Below are positions 1 to 7,159 of a stretch of DNA of 35,421 bases, piece after piece. Source of the DNA: Myxococcota bacterium (GTDB lineage: Bacteria > Myxococcota_A > UBA9042 > DTJE01); assembly GCA_017994695.1 (NCBI GenBank), contig JAGOKF010000037.1, positions 1 to 35,421 of the forward strand. The letters are read 5' to 3'. The notes beneath the pieces were generated by a model. The model was not told where the DNA came from. It saw only the letters and a list, made by a program, of their open reading frames with translations, and searched no databases. The translations under genes and the position numbers were made by a program. Each line of letters starts with the position of its first letter. Position 1 is the stretch's first letter.

Positions 1-759
1 GAGGTCGTTGGCGTCCCCCACCCCCTTGTCATCGGCCCGGCGGAGGTCGATCTCCGCCACCTCGGCCGCCGGGCGATCGGCGGGCCCCTCGGCGAGCACC
101 TCGCCGTCGGGGCCGATGATGCGGCTGCGGCCGATGAACGACACGGTCCTGCCCCCGGCCTCCTCGGCGCCCACGCGGTCGCAGGTGATCGAGAAGACCC
201 GGTTCTCCAGCGCCCGGGTGACCATCGCCTCCGGGGCGTGGGGCAGCACCAGGTTGGAGGGATGGGCGATCACCTGGGCCCCGGCCAGGGCCATCGTCCG
301 GGCCGCCTCCGGGAACCGCCAGTCGAAGCAGATCATCACTCCGACCCGGGCCCCGGCCAGGTCCAGCACCGGGAAGGGGAGGTCGCCGGGCGTTGCCCAG
401 CCCTTCTCGGTCCCGAAGAGGTGGGCCTTGCGGTAGCGGCCCCGGAGGCCCGAGGCGTCCACCGCCACCGCGCTGTTGTACAGGCAACCCGAGGGATCCC
501 GTTCCAGCACCCCGGCCACCAGGGCGCAACGGAACCGGCGGGCCCAGTCGATCAGCGCAACGGTGGTCGGCCCCTCGGGGATCCCCTCCGCCGCCTGGTC
601 CGCCTGCCTCCGGTCCGGGAAGAGATACCCCGACGCGAACAGTTCCGGGAGCACCCAGAGGTCCGCGGTGGGAGCCCCTCTCAGCAGGCCCTCCGCCTCC
701 CGGAGATTCCGTTCCCGCTGCAGGCGCACCGGACTGGTCTGTAGGAAGCCGACCCGCAT
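1..759 (-). CDS. Nitrilase-superfamily carbon-nitrogen hydrolase, 3' end cut by window edge
   Basis: Reading the minus strand from the ATG at 759 gives 253 codons without a stop up to base 1, so the C-terminus lies outside the window. The protein begins MRVGFLQTSP and shows the nitrilase catalytic triad: Glu39 in LPELF, Lys111 in YRKAHLF and Cys144 in VMICFDWRFPE. Family members are cytoplasmic amidases or C-N hydrolases of about 260-280 residues, so only a short tail is probably missing. The spacing of the triad and the CFDWRFPE signature fit a small-amide hydrolase (omega-amidase or N-carbamoyl type) better than a true nitrilase, but the substrate cannot be named. It is divergent from the acyl-CoA mutase gene, with a 172-base gap in which I see no convincing promoter or operator. 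Confidence 0.9.
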   Translation of the reverse strand, partial: MRVGFLQTSPVRLQRERNLREAEGLLRGAPTADLWVLPELFASGYLFPDRRQADQAAEGIPEGPTTVALIDWARRFRCALVAGVLERDPSGCLYNSAVAVDASGLRGRYRKAHLFGTEKGWATPGDLPFPVLDLAGARVGVMICFDWRFPEAARTMALAGAQVIAHPSNLVLPHAPEAMVTRALENRVFSITCDRVGAEEAGGRTVSFIGRSRIIGPDGEVLAEGPADRPAAEVAEIDLRRADDKGVGDANDL

Positions 760-931
760 CGCCGATCCGTCCTGGCGGTGCCAGCAGACGATAGCACATC
801 CCCCGGCCGGATCGACCTCTACCTGGCCAGAATCCGGCGTCGGAAGCCCTGGAGGGCCCGGGAAAGCCTTCCTGTTGGGGCCTGGATCGGGAACCCCGGG
901 GCGGTTGACGGCCCCGGCGGGCTCCTGCATC

Positions 932-3900
932 ATGGGTGCCATGGGTCCGGATTCACCAGCCGTCCCCCCCCCGGCGCGTCCCGTCCGGGTGGTCACCGCG
1001 ACGAGCCTCTTCGACGGCCACGACGCGGCCATCCAGCTGGTTCGGCGCCTGCTCCAGTCCTCCGGGGCCGAGGTGATCCACCTGGGCCACGACCGGTCCG
1101 CCGAAGAGGTCGCCGAGGCGGCCCTCCAGGAGGACGCCGACGCGGTGGCCGTCTCGTCCTACCAGGGCGGCCACATGGAGTTCTTCCCGTTCCTGGTCCG
1201 GTGCCTCCGGGACCTGGGGGCTTCCCACGTGAAGGTCTTCGCCGGCGGCGGGGGCACCATCACCGCGGAGGAGGCCCGGGAACTGGTCCGCCAGGGGGTC
1301 GCCGCGGTCTACTCCGTGGAGGACGGGCGCCGCCTGGGTCCCCGGGGCATGATCGAGGACCTGCTCGGACGGTGCCAGCCCCTGGTGGACCGCCGGGACC
1401 TCCCGCTGTCCCCGCTTCCCGACGCGGCCGATCCCGGGAGCGTGGCCCGGGCGATCTCCTGCATCGAGCACCTGCACGAGGCGAGGGACCCCCGACTGGA
1501 CTCCGTGCGGCAAACGATCCAGGAAACCCCCGGGCCCCGGCCTCCCGTGCTGGGCCTGACGGGCACCGGGGGCGCCGGCAAGTCGTCGCTGCTGGACGAA
1601 CTGCTGATCCGGCTCGGACACCATTTCCCGGACCGGCGGGTCGCCGTGCTGGCGGTGGATCCCAGCCGGCGACGGTCCGGAGGCGCCCTGCTGGGCGACC
1701 GGCTGCGCTTCACCACGGCGCGCCTGCCCCGGGTCTTCGTCCGCTCCCTGGCCACCCGCCGGGCCCACCTGGCCACCGCCGAGGAGGTGCCGGACCTCCT
1801 CCGGTTGCTCCAGGCGGCCCGCTACGACCTGGTGGTGCTGGAGACCGCCGGCATCGGCCAGGGGTCCTCGGAGGTGGTGGACCTCTGCGACCTGTCGCTC
1901 TACGTGATGACCCCCGACTTCGGGGCGCCCTCGCAACTGGAAAAGATCGACATGCTGGACCTGGCGGACCTGGTGGCGCTGAACAAGGCCGACCACCGGG
2001 GGGCCCGGGACGTCCTCCGGGAGGTGCGCCGACAGGTCCGGCGCAACCGGAAGGCCTTCGATCTCCCCGAGGAGGCCCTGCCGGTCTTCGCCACCCAGGC
2101 GAGCCGCTTCGGGGACGACGGGGTGGACGCCCTCTTCGGGGCCCTCTGCGACCTCCTCCAGCGGAAGACCGGCCGGGACTGGTCCCCGGGGGCCCCTCCC
2201 CCGAAACCGGTCTTCGTCCCCGTCGGCGTGCCTCCGGAACGCGAACGCTACCTGTCGGAGATCGCCGCCACCTGTCGCCGATGGCGATCCGTCGTCGAGG
2301 AACAGGCCGCCCAGGCCGCCCGGGCCGACGGCATCCGCCGGGCCCTCCTGGACCTGGGCCAGGACCCCGAGGGCCCCGACGACGACTCCGCCCCGGCGGA
2401 CCCGGCGATCCGGACTCTCCGGCAGCGCTACCACGAGGCGATGTCCCGCCTGCGGCCCGACCTCCGGCAGTCCCTCGAGGACTTCGACCAGGAGTCCCGG
2501 CGCTACCGCCAGGACGAGGTCGCCTACCGGGTCCGGGACCAGGAGGTCCGGGTGCCTGCCACCTCCCGGACCCTCTCGGGCACCGTGATCCCCAAGGTGG
2601 TCTGGCCCCGGACGAGGGACTGGGGGGAGCGGGTGCGGTTTTTAGGCCTCGTGAACGTCCCGGGCCGGTTCCCGTTCACCCAGGGTGCCTTCCCCTTCAA
2701 GCGCACCTCCGAGAACCCCACCCGGATGTTCGCGGGGGAAGGGATCGCCGAGCGGACCAACCGCCGCTTCCACTTCCTGAGCCGGGGGCAGCCGGCGGTG
2801 CGCCTGTCCACGGCTTTCGACAGCCCGACCCTCTACGGGGAGGACCCCGATCCCCGGCCGGACATCCTGGGCAAGGTGGGCAACTCGGGAGTCTCCGTCG
2901 CGACACCCGACGACGCCCGGCGCCTCTACTCGGGATTCGATCTGCTGGCGCCGACGACCAGCGTGTCGATGACCATCAACGGCCCGGCGCCGATGATGCT
3001 GGCCTTCTTCTTCCGCGCCGCCATCGACCAGGCCGTCGAGCGGCACCTCCGGGACCGGGGCCGCCTGGAGGAGGCCCGGCAGGCGGCACGCCGCCGCTTC
3101 GGGGACGATCCGCCGGGCTACCGGGGGGACCTCCCCGAGGGCCACGACGGATCGGGCCTCGCCCTGCTGGGCACCCGGGCCGAGGACCTGCTGGAACCGG
3201 CCGAACTGGCCGAGATCCGCTCCCGGGTGATCCGCCAGGTCCGGGGGACGGTCCAGGCGGACATCCTGAAGGAGGACCAGGCCCAGAACACCTGCATCTT
3301 CCGCACCGACTTCGCCCTGCGCCTGATGGGGGACATCCAGCAGTTCTTCCTCCGGGAGCAGGTCCGGAACTTCTACTCCGTCAGCATCAGCGGCTACCAC
3401 ATCGCCGAGGCCGGGGCGAACCCCGTCACCCAGTTGGCCTTCACGCTGGCCAACGGCTTCACCTACCTGGAGGCCTGGAGGGCCCGGGGCATGGCCGTGG
3501 ACGACTTCGCGCCCAACCTGTCGTTCTTCTTCAGCAACGGCATGGAGGCCGAGTACGCCGTGATCGGTCGGGTCGCCCGGCGGATCTGGGCGGTGGCCCT
3601 CCGGGACCTCTACGGCGCCGGGGAACGGGCCCAGCAGCTGAAGTACCACATCCAGACCTCGGGGCGATCGCTCCATGCCCAGGAGGCGGCCTTCAACGAC
3701 ATCCGAACGACCCTCCAGGCGCTGTACGCGGTCTTCGACAACTGCCAGAGCCTCCACACGAACGCCTACGACGAGGCGATCACCACCCCGACCGAGGAGT
3801 CGGTCCGCAGGGCCCTGGCCATCCAGTGGATCCTCCAGAAGGAGTTCGGTGCCGGGCGCAACGAGAACCCCTGGCAGGGATCGGACTTCGTGGAGTGGCT

Positions 3901-4345
3901 GACGGACCAGGTCGAGGAGGCCGTGCTCCAGGAATTCGACCGGCTCTCGGAACGGGGCGGCGTGCTCGGTGCGATGGAGACCCGGTACCAGCGCAACCGC
4001 ATCCAGGACGAAAGCCTGGAATACGAGGAACGGAAGCACTCGGGCGAACTGCCCATCGTGGGCGTCAACACCTTCGTGGACCCCCGGGGCGACGGATCGG
4101 TCCCGGCCGTCCCGGCGCTGGTCCGGGCCTCCCCCGGGGAGCAGCAGGCCCAGGTGGACCAGGTGCGACGGTTCCAGCGGGCCTGGGCCCCCGAGGCCAC
4201 GGCGGCCCTGGACCGGCTCCGACAGGACGCCCTGGCGGGCCGCAACCTCTTCGACGCCCTGATGGAAGCCGCCGGTTGCTGCACGCTGGGCCAGATGACC
4301 CAGGCTCTCTACCAGGCAGGGGGACGCTACCGGCGCAACCTGTGA
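932..4345 (+). CDS. icmF: Fused isobutyryl-CoA mutase (IcmF)
   Basis: A 1,137-residue fusion, close to the usual ~1,090-1,100. Domain order: an N-terminal B12-binding domain (DGHDAA with His30 as the expected cobalt ligand; SSYQGGH; GGGG), a MeaB-like G3E GTPase chaperone with P-loop GTGGAGKSS near 211-219, a linker, and a mutase barrel. The barrel carries FPFKR (about 587-591) and AQNTCIF with Gln785. In methylmalonyl-CoA mutase the matching positions are the Tyr and Arg that bind the substrate carboxylate. Phe and Gln are the IcmF state, so interconversion of isobutyryl-CoA and n-butyryl-CoA is expected, with adenosylcobalamin. The start is uncertain: ATG 932 and ATG 941 are both in frame and neither has a strong ribosome site. 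The open frame runs further upstream, but that part has no family similarity. The next gene follows after 25 bases. Confidence 0.95.
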   Translation: MGAMGPDSPAVPPPARPVRVVTATSLFDGHDAAIQLVRRLLQSSGAEVIHLGHDRSAEEVAEAALQEDADAVAVSSYQGGHMEFFPFLVRCLRDLGASHVKVFAGGGGTITAEEARELVRQGVAAVYSVEDGRRLGPRGMIEDLLGRCQPLVDRRDLPLSPLPDAADPGSVARAISCIEHLHEARDPRLDSVRQTIQETPGPRPPVLGLTGTGGAGKSSLLDELLIRLGHHFPDRRVAVLAVDPSRRRSGGALLGDRLRFTTARLPRVFVRSLATRRAHLATAEEVPDLLRLLQAARYDLVVLETAGIGQGSSEVVDLCDLSLYVMTPDFGAPSQLEKIDMLDLADLVALNKADHRGARDVLREVRRQVRRNRKAFDLPEEALPVFATQASRFGDDGVDALFGALCDLLQRKTGRDWSPGAPPPKPVFVPVGVPPERERYLSEIAATCRRWRSVVEEQAAQAARADGIRRALLDLGQDPEGPDDDSAPADPAIRTLRQRYHEAMSRLRPDLRQSLEDFDQESRRYRQDEVAYRVRDQEVRVPATSRTLSGTVIPKVVWPRTRDWGERVRFLGLVNVPGRFPFTQGAFPFKRTSENPTRMFAGEGIAERTNRRFHFLSRGQPAVRLSTAFDSPTLYGEDPDPRPDILGKVGNSGVSVATPDDARRLYSGFDLLAPTTSVSMTINGPAPMMLAFFFRAAIDQAVERHLRDRGRLEEARQAARRRFGDDPPGYRGDLPEGHDGSGLALLGTRAEDLLEPAELAEIRSRVIRQVRGTVQADILKEDQAQNTCIFRTDFALRLMGDIQQFFLREQVRNFYSVSISGYHIAEAGANPVTQLAFTLANGFTYLEAWRARGMAVDDFAPNLSFFFSNGMEAEYAVIGRVARRIWAVALRDLYGAGERAQQLKYHIQTSGRSLHAQEAAFNDIRTTLQALYAVFDNCQSLHTNAYDEAITTPTEESVRRALAIQWILQKEFGAGRNENPWQGSDFVEWLTDQVEEAVLQEFDRLSERGGVLGAMETRYQRNRIQDESLEYEERKHSGELPIVGVNTFVDPRGDGSVPAVPALVRASPGEQQAQVDQVRRFQRAWAPEATAALDRLRQDALAGRNLFDALMEAAGCCTLGQMTQALYQAGGRYRRNL

Positions 4346-4370
4346 CGCCCGTCTCCCGGGAGGTGCCGCC

Positions 4371-5237
4371 ATGCAGGAGGTCGGATCGTTCCTGTGGACC
4401 GTGCTGGGAAGGACGGCCGTCCAGCTGCTGCTGCTCCTCGGCCCGGCCATCGCCATCGGGATCGCCATGCACGCCCTGGCCGTGTTCACGGCACGCCACG
4501 CCGTGCGGGTGGTGGGCCGGAAGGTCTGGCACTACGGGTTCGCGATGCTCGGGACGCTGGTCCACGAACTGGGCCACGCGATGCTGTGCCCCCTCTTTGG
4601 CCACCGCATCACCCGCTTCCGGCCCTTCACCACCGACCCCTCCGCCCCGGTCCAAGGATCCGTGGAACACGCCTACAACCCGGCGAACCCCTGGGCCCAG
4701 GCCGGCAACTTCTTCATCGCCGTGGGCCCCCTGTTGTCGGGGTCCGCGGCGATCTACCTGCTGGCCCGGATGCTGCTGCCGTCGGCCTCCTTCGAGGCCC
4801 TTCCCCAGATCGACCCCTCCCAGGGGCAGGGGCTGGGCGGGTCCCTGCTGGCCCTGGCCCGACAGGCGCTCGCCGTGGTGCTGGGCACCCTGTCCTCCCT
4901 GTTCCGGTTGGACCACCTGGGCCGCTGGACCTTCTGGCTGTTCCTGTTCCTGTCCTTCAGCATCTCCACCGGGGTGCACCTCAGCACCGCCGATCTCCGG
5001 GGCGCCTGGAAGGGGCTCCTGGTGCTGGTCCTGGCGCTGCTGCTGCTGAACCTGCTGCTGGGACTCTTCCTGGACCCGACGGCGCAGGTGGTGGGCCTGC
5101 TGGGGCCGGGCCTGGGCGTGCTGCTGGGGGTGATGGTCTTCGCCCTGACGCTGCTGGCCCTTGCGGCCCTGTGGTTCCGGGCCATCTCGGGCCTGAGGGA
5201 CCTGCTGGTGCGCCCCTCCGGGAAGGAATCGGCGTAG
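4371..5237 (+). CDS. Polytopic membrane protein with HExxH motif (M50-like putative metalloprotease)
   Basis: A 288-residue, strongly hydrophobic protein with several predicted membrane segments: two near the N-terminus (about 15-60), one around the motif, and at least three after residue 110. LVHELGHAMLCPLFGH contains HExxH, the zinc-binding signature of membrane-embedded site-2-type proteases. A later GNFFIAVGPLLSG segment recalls the glycine/asparagine-rich membrane helix of that family. I could not identify a certain third metal ligand, so catalysis is not established. GGGAGGT sits eight bases before the ATG. The 25-base gap after icmF suggests co-transcription, but no functional link to the mutase is evident. 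Confidence 0.75.
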   Translation: MQEVGSFLWTVLGRTAVQLLLLLGPAIAIGIAMHALAVFTARHAVRVVGRKVWHYGFAMLGTLVHELGHAMLCPLFGHRITRFRPFTTDPSAPVQGSVEHAYNPANPWAQAGNFFIAVGPLLSGSAAIYLLARMLLPSASFEALPQIDPSQGQGLGGSLLALARQALAVVLGTLSSLFRLDHLGRWTFWLFLFLSFSISTGVHLSTADLRGAWKGLLVLVLALLLLNLLLGLFLDPTAQVVGLLGPGLGVLLGVMVFALTLLALAALWFRAISGLRDLLVRPSGKESA

Positions 5238-5265
5238 CATCGATCCCGCACCGCGACGTCTCCGG

Positions 5266-5285
5266 GGCCGGCCGGGTGGCCGGCC
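5266..5285. terminator. GC hairpin between convergent genes
   Basis: GGCCGGCC at 5266-5273 and 5278-5285 form a perfect 8-bp stem around a four-base loop, in the 66-base gap between two converging genes. There is no T-run on either side, so it may act as a weak or factor-dependent terminator in both directions; this is inferred from position. Confidence 0.4.
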
Positions 5286-5303
5286 GCCCCGCTCCCGCCC
5301 GGG

Positions 5304-5729
5304 TCAGGCCACCGCGGCCTTCCGCTTCTCGACGCCCGCCAGGATCCGCTCGATGGTCTCGACCAGCCGGTCGAACTTCACCGGTTTCTCCAGCAGTGCG
5401 TCGGCGGGCCACTCGTTGCCCAGCACGAACTGGAAGGCGTCCATCCGGTCGGACAGGTGTTCCTGGAAGGACGACAGGATGATCACCGGCAGGCCCTTCC
5501 ACTCGGCGTCCTCCCTCAACCGGTAGGCCAGCTGGAACCCCTCGGTGTCGTGGTCCATCATGACGTCCAGGACCAGCAGGTCCGGCCGAAAGTCCCGAAT
5601 CTTCGCGATCCCCTCGGTTCCGTTCCGCGCCCCCTCGGCGTCGAAGCCCCGGGCCCGCAGCAGGGCCGTCGTGGACTGCACCAGGTCCTCGTCGTCGTCG
5701 ATCACCAGGATCCGTCTCCGGTTGGCCAT
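5304..5729 (-). CDS. Single-domain response regulator (receiver only)
   Basis: A 141-residue CheY-like receiver with no output domain. The acidic pocket is IDDDED (11-15), the phospho-acceptor is Asp55 in LLVLDVMMDHDTEGF, and the conserved lysine is in LLEKPVKF. The ATG at 5729 is preferred over one seven codons upstream because GAGGAGG precedes it at normal spacing. The segment between the fourth strand and the KP motif is longer than in a standard receiver and contains the string WPADALLEKP. The receiver at 13012 has almost the same feature (WVPADAVLPKP), so the two are likely paralogues. A perfect Rex-type operator lies 74-91 bases upstream of the start, so expression should follow the NADH/NAD+ ratio. 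Partner kinase and target are unknown; the hydrogenase-linked kinases nearby are obvious candidates. Confidence 0.92.
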   Translation of the reverse strand: MANRRRILVIDDDEDLVQSTTALLRARGFDAEGARNGTEGIAKIRDFRPDLLVLDVMMDHDTEGFQLAYRLREDAEWKGLPVIILSSFQEHLSDRMDAFQFVLGNEWPADALLEKPVKFDRLVETIERILAGVEKRKAAVA

Positions 5730-5802
5730 GGCTCCCTCCTCGTCGGGCATCGCCCGATCTTCCGCACCCCGCCGTCCGCGCCCGCATCCGGCGGCCCTTC
5801 AA

Positions 5803-5820
5803 CTGTGAATAGTTTCACAG
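5803..5820. promoter_or_regulatory. Rex operator upstream of the receiver gene
   Basis: CTGTGAATAGTTTCACAG is an 18-bp palindrome with perfect seven-base arms (CTGTGAA/TTCACAG) around four bases. It matches the established Rex-box pattern TTGTGAAnnnnTTCACAA except for the outermost pair. It lies between rex and the minus-strand receiver gene, where it would control that gene's own promoter. Confidence 0.85.
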
Positions 5821-5828
5821 CATGGGGC

Positions 5829-5853
5829 AAAAAAAGGGATTTCCCGGGACCCC
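5829..5853 (-). terminator. Possible intrinsic terminator of rex
   Basis: Read on the minus strand, the sequence immediately after the rex stop carries a short GC-rich stem candidate (GAGGG or GGG pairing with CCC) followed directly by seven T residues (A-run at 5829-5835 on the plus strand). The stem is weak, but a T7 tract is rare in this GC-rich sequence. If it works, it separates rex from the Rex-controlled receiver gene downstream. Confidence 0.4.
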
Positions 5854-6507
5854 TCATTCCCTCTCCCGGCTCAGGAACGACAGCATCTCCAGTTTGGCCG
5901 AGATGTCCACGTCCTCGACGTGCACTCCCTCCGGCGCGACGATGCGCCGCGGGACGAAGTTCAGGATCGATCGGACCCCCGCTCGGACCAGCCGGTCCAC
6001 CACGTCCTCGACGCCGACCGGACCGCAGGCCAGCACCGCGATGCGCGCCCCGTGGGACGGCAGGACCGCCTCGATCTCCTCGACGGCATGGCAGCGGCGT
6101 CCCGCGTACACCCGCCCCGCCTTCTCCGGGTCGTTGTCGAACACCACCCCGATCCGGAACCCCCGGTCCTCGAAGCCCCGGTAGGTCAGCAGCGTCCGTC
6201 CCAGGTTGCCGAGCCCCACGAGGGCGACGGCCTGAGGCCGGTCCGTGCCCAGCAGGCGTCCGATGGTCACGGACAGGCCGTGCACCTCGTACCCGCGACT
6301 GACGGACCCGAACGAACCGAAGATGGACAGGTCCCGGCGCAACTGGGCGGGGTGGACCCCGGCCAGGGCGGCCAGCCGGTGCGAGAAGACGGTCTCCACG
6401 CCCTCGGCCTGCAGGGCGGCCAGCACCTTCCGGTAGATCGTCAGGCGCTCGATGGTCTGCCGCGGCACGCGGGTCGCCGATCGCGCCTTGTCCGACCGGG
6501 GAGCCAT
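5854..6507 (-). CDS. rex: Redox-sensing transcriptional repressor Rex
   Basis: A 217-residue protein of typical Rex length. The N-terminal winged helix contains VHPAQLRRDLSIFG (51-64), the DNA-recognition region, followed by FGSVSRGYEV. The C-terminal Rossmann domain carries GLGNLG (98-103) and VVFDNDPEKAG for NAD(H) binding. Rex proteins bind their operators when NADH is low and release them when NADH rises. The ATG at 6507 is chosen because a GGAGGAGGGA site precedes it; upstream in-frame ATGs lack this and add non-conserved sequence. The gene is transcribed away from the hydrogenase operon across a shared 184-base region holding two Rex-type sites, so it probably regulates itself and the hydrogenase. 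Confidence 0.96.
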   Translation of the reverse strand: MAPRSDKARSATRVPRQTIERLTIYRKVLAALQAEGVETVFSHRLAALAGVHPAQLRRDLSIFGSFGSVSRGYEVHGLSVTIGRLLGTDRPQAVALVGLGNLGRTLLTYRGFEDRGFRIGVVFDNDPEKAGRVYAGRRCHAVEEIEAVLPSHGARIAVLACGPVGVEDVVDRLVRAGVRSILNFVPRRIVAPEGVHVEDVDISAKLEMLSFLSRERE

Positions 6508-6545
6508 TCCCTCCTCCGATCCCGGCTCCCGCCGGGCCATCCATG

Positions 6546-6563
6546 CTGTTACTACTTTCACAC
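6546..6563. promoter_or_regulatory. Degenerate Rex operator over the rex promoter
   Basis: CTGTTACTACTTTCACAC keeps the same 7-4-7 spacing as the two perfect sites. It matches five of seven bases in the left arm and six of seven in the right. It overlaps the proposed -10 region of rex, which would fit weaker autoregulation. The lower match makes it less certain than the other two. Confidence 0.55.
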
Positions 6564-6578
6564 CAGGCATGCTGTCAA
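6550..6578 (-). promoter_or_regulatory. Proposed rex promoter
   Basis: On the minus strand a perfect TTGACA (-35) occupies 6578-6573. The -10 position 17-18 bases downstream reads GTAGTA or TAGTAA, a poor match. The start codon is about 45 bases further on. The perfect -35 and the overlapping Rex-like site support the call. Confidence 0.5.
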
Positions 6579-6609
6579 GAGGGAATTTGCGTCCACTGAA
6601 TTTTCCACC

Positions 6610-6638
6610 TTGACAGACGGCGGGTTTGAATGCATGCT
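6610..6638 (+). promoter_or_regulatory. Proposed promoter of the hydrogenase operon
   Basis: A perfect TTGACA lies at 6610-6615. CATGCT at 6633-6638 follows after a 17-base spacer and could serve as a weak -10, with TG just upstream. The Rex operator at 6648-6665 would fall on the first transcribed bases, a position suited to repression. Confidence 0.5.
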
Positions 6639-6647
6639 TGCTGCTGG

Positions 6648-6665
6648 CTGTGAAATAGTTCACAG
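6648..6665. promoter_or_regulatory. Rex operator of the hydrogenase operon
   Basis: CTGTGAAATAGTTCACAG has perfect seven-base inverted arms around ATAG, the same architecture as the site at 5803. It ends 26 bases before the preferred start of the first hydrogenase gene. [FeFe]-hydrogenase genes are known Rex targets in several anaerobes, so this is a strong prediction. Confidence 0.9.
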
Positions 6666-6691
6666 TCAGCGTGAAGCGACGGGAGGCCAGG

Positions 6692-7159
6692 GTGGAAAGC
6701 CGAATCGACGAGATCCTGGGACGTCATCCCAAGGCCGGGCGGGACGCGCTGATCCCGATCCTGCAGGAGATCCAGGAGGAGGAGGGCTACCTGTCCCGCG
6801 AGGCGATCCGGCGGGTCGCCCGCCACCTCTCCCTTCCGCCCAGCAAGGTGTTCGGGGTCGCGACGTTCTACAACCAGTTCCGCTTCCAGCGGCGCGGCAC
6901 CTACCACGTCCAGGTCTGCCGGGGGACCGCCTGCCACGTCCGCGGATCGGCCGCGGTGCTGGACGCCCTCCGGCGGGCCCTGAAGATCGAACCCGGGGAG
7001 ACCACCCGGGACGGGATGTTCAGCCTGGAGGTCGTCGCCTGCATCGGCGCCTGCGGGCTGGCGCCCGTCATCGCGATCAACGGGGAATTCCACGCGGGCG
7101 TCACCCCCGACAAGGTCAACGCCATCCTGAATTCCTGCAAGCGGAGGACCGCGGCATGA
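6692..7159 (+). CDS. hydC: HydC: NuoE-like [2Fe-2S] subunit of NAD-dependent [FeFe]-hydrogenase
   Basis: A 155-residue thioredoxin-like ferredoxin of the complex I 24-kDa (NuoE) family. The N-terminal helical part (ESRIDEILGRHP...) is followed by the [2Fe-2S] ligands in CRGTAC and CIGAC. GTG at 6692 is preferred over GTG at 6671: GGGAGG lies five bases before it, whereas the upstream GTG sits only six bases after the Rex operator and has no ribosome site. The subunit passes electrons within the soluble HydABC complex. The gene overlaps hydB by ATGA, which indicates translational coupling. Confidence 0.93.
   Translation: MESRIDEILGRHPKAGRDALIPILQEIQEEEGYLSREAIRRVARHLSLPPSKVFGVATFYNQFRFQRRGTYHVQVCRGTACHVRGSAAVLDALRRALKIEPGETTRDGMFSLEVVACIGACGLAPVIAINGEFHAGVTPDKVNAILNSCKRRTAA

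Noticed and set aside
476-931. Upstream extension of the icmF frame
   Set aside because: The extra ~150 residues have no similarity to the B12-binding domain and lie antisense to the nitrilase gene; family alignment starts just after ATG 932/941.
2642-4489. A 615-codon minus-strand open frame opposite icmF
   Set aside because: No recognisable motif, low-complexity composition, and fully antisense to a conserved gene.
778-5049. A 1,423-codon open frame on the plus strand overlapping icmF
   Set aside because: It is rich in Pro, Gly and Arg without any domain and is a shadow of icmF in GC-rich DNA; icmF itself has full family motifs in another frame.
6671-6691. GTG at 6671 as the start of hydC
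   Set aside because: It lies six bases after the Rex operator with no ribosome site; GTG 6692 has GGGAGG at good spacing and matches the usual NuoE-family N-terminus.
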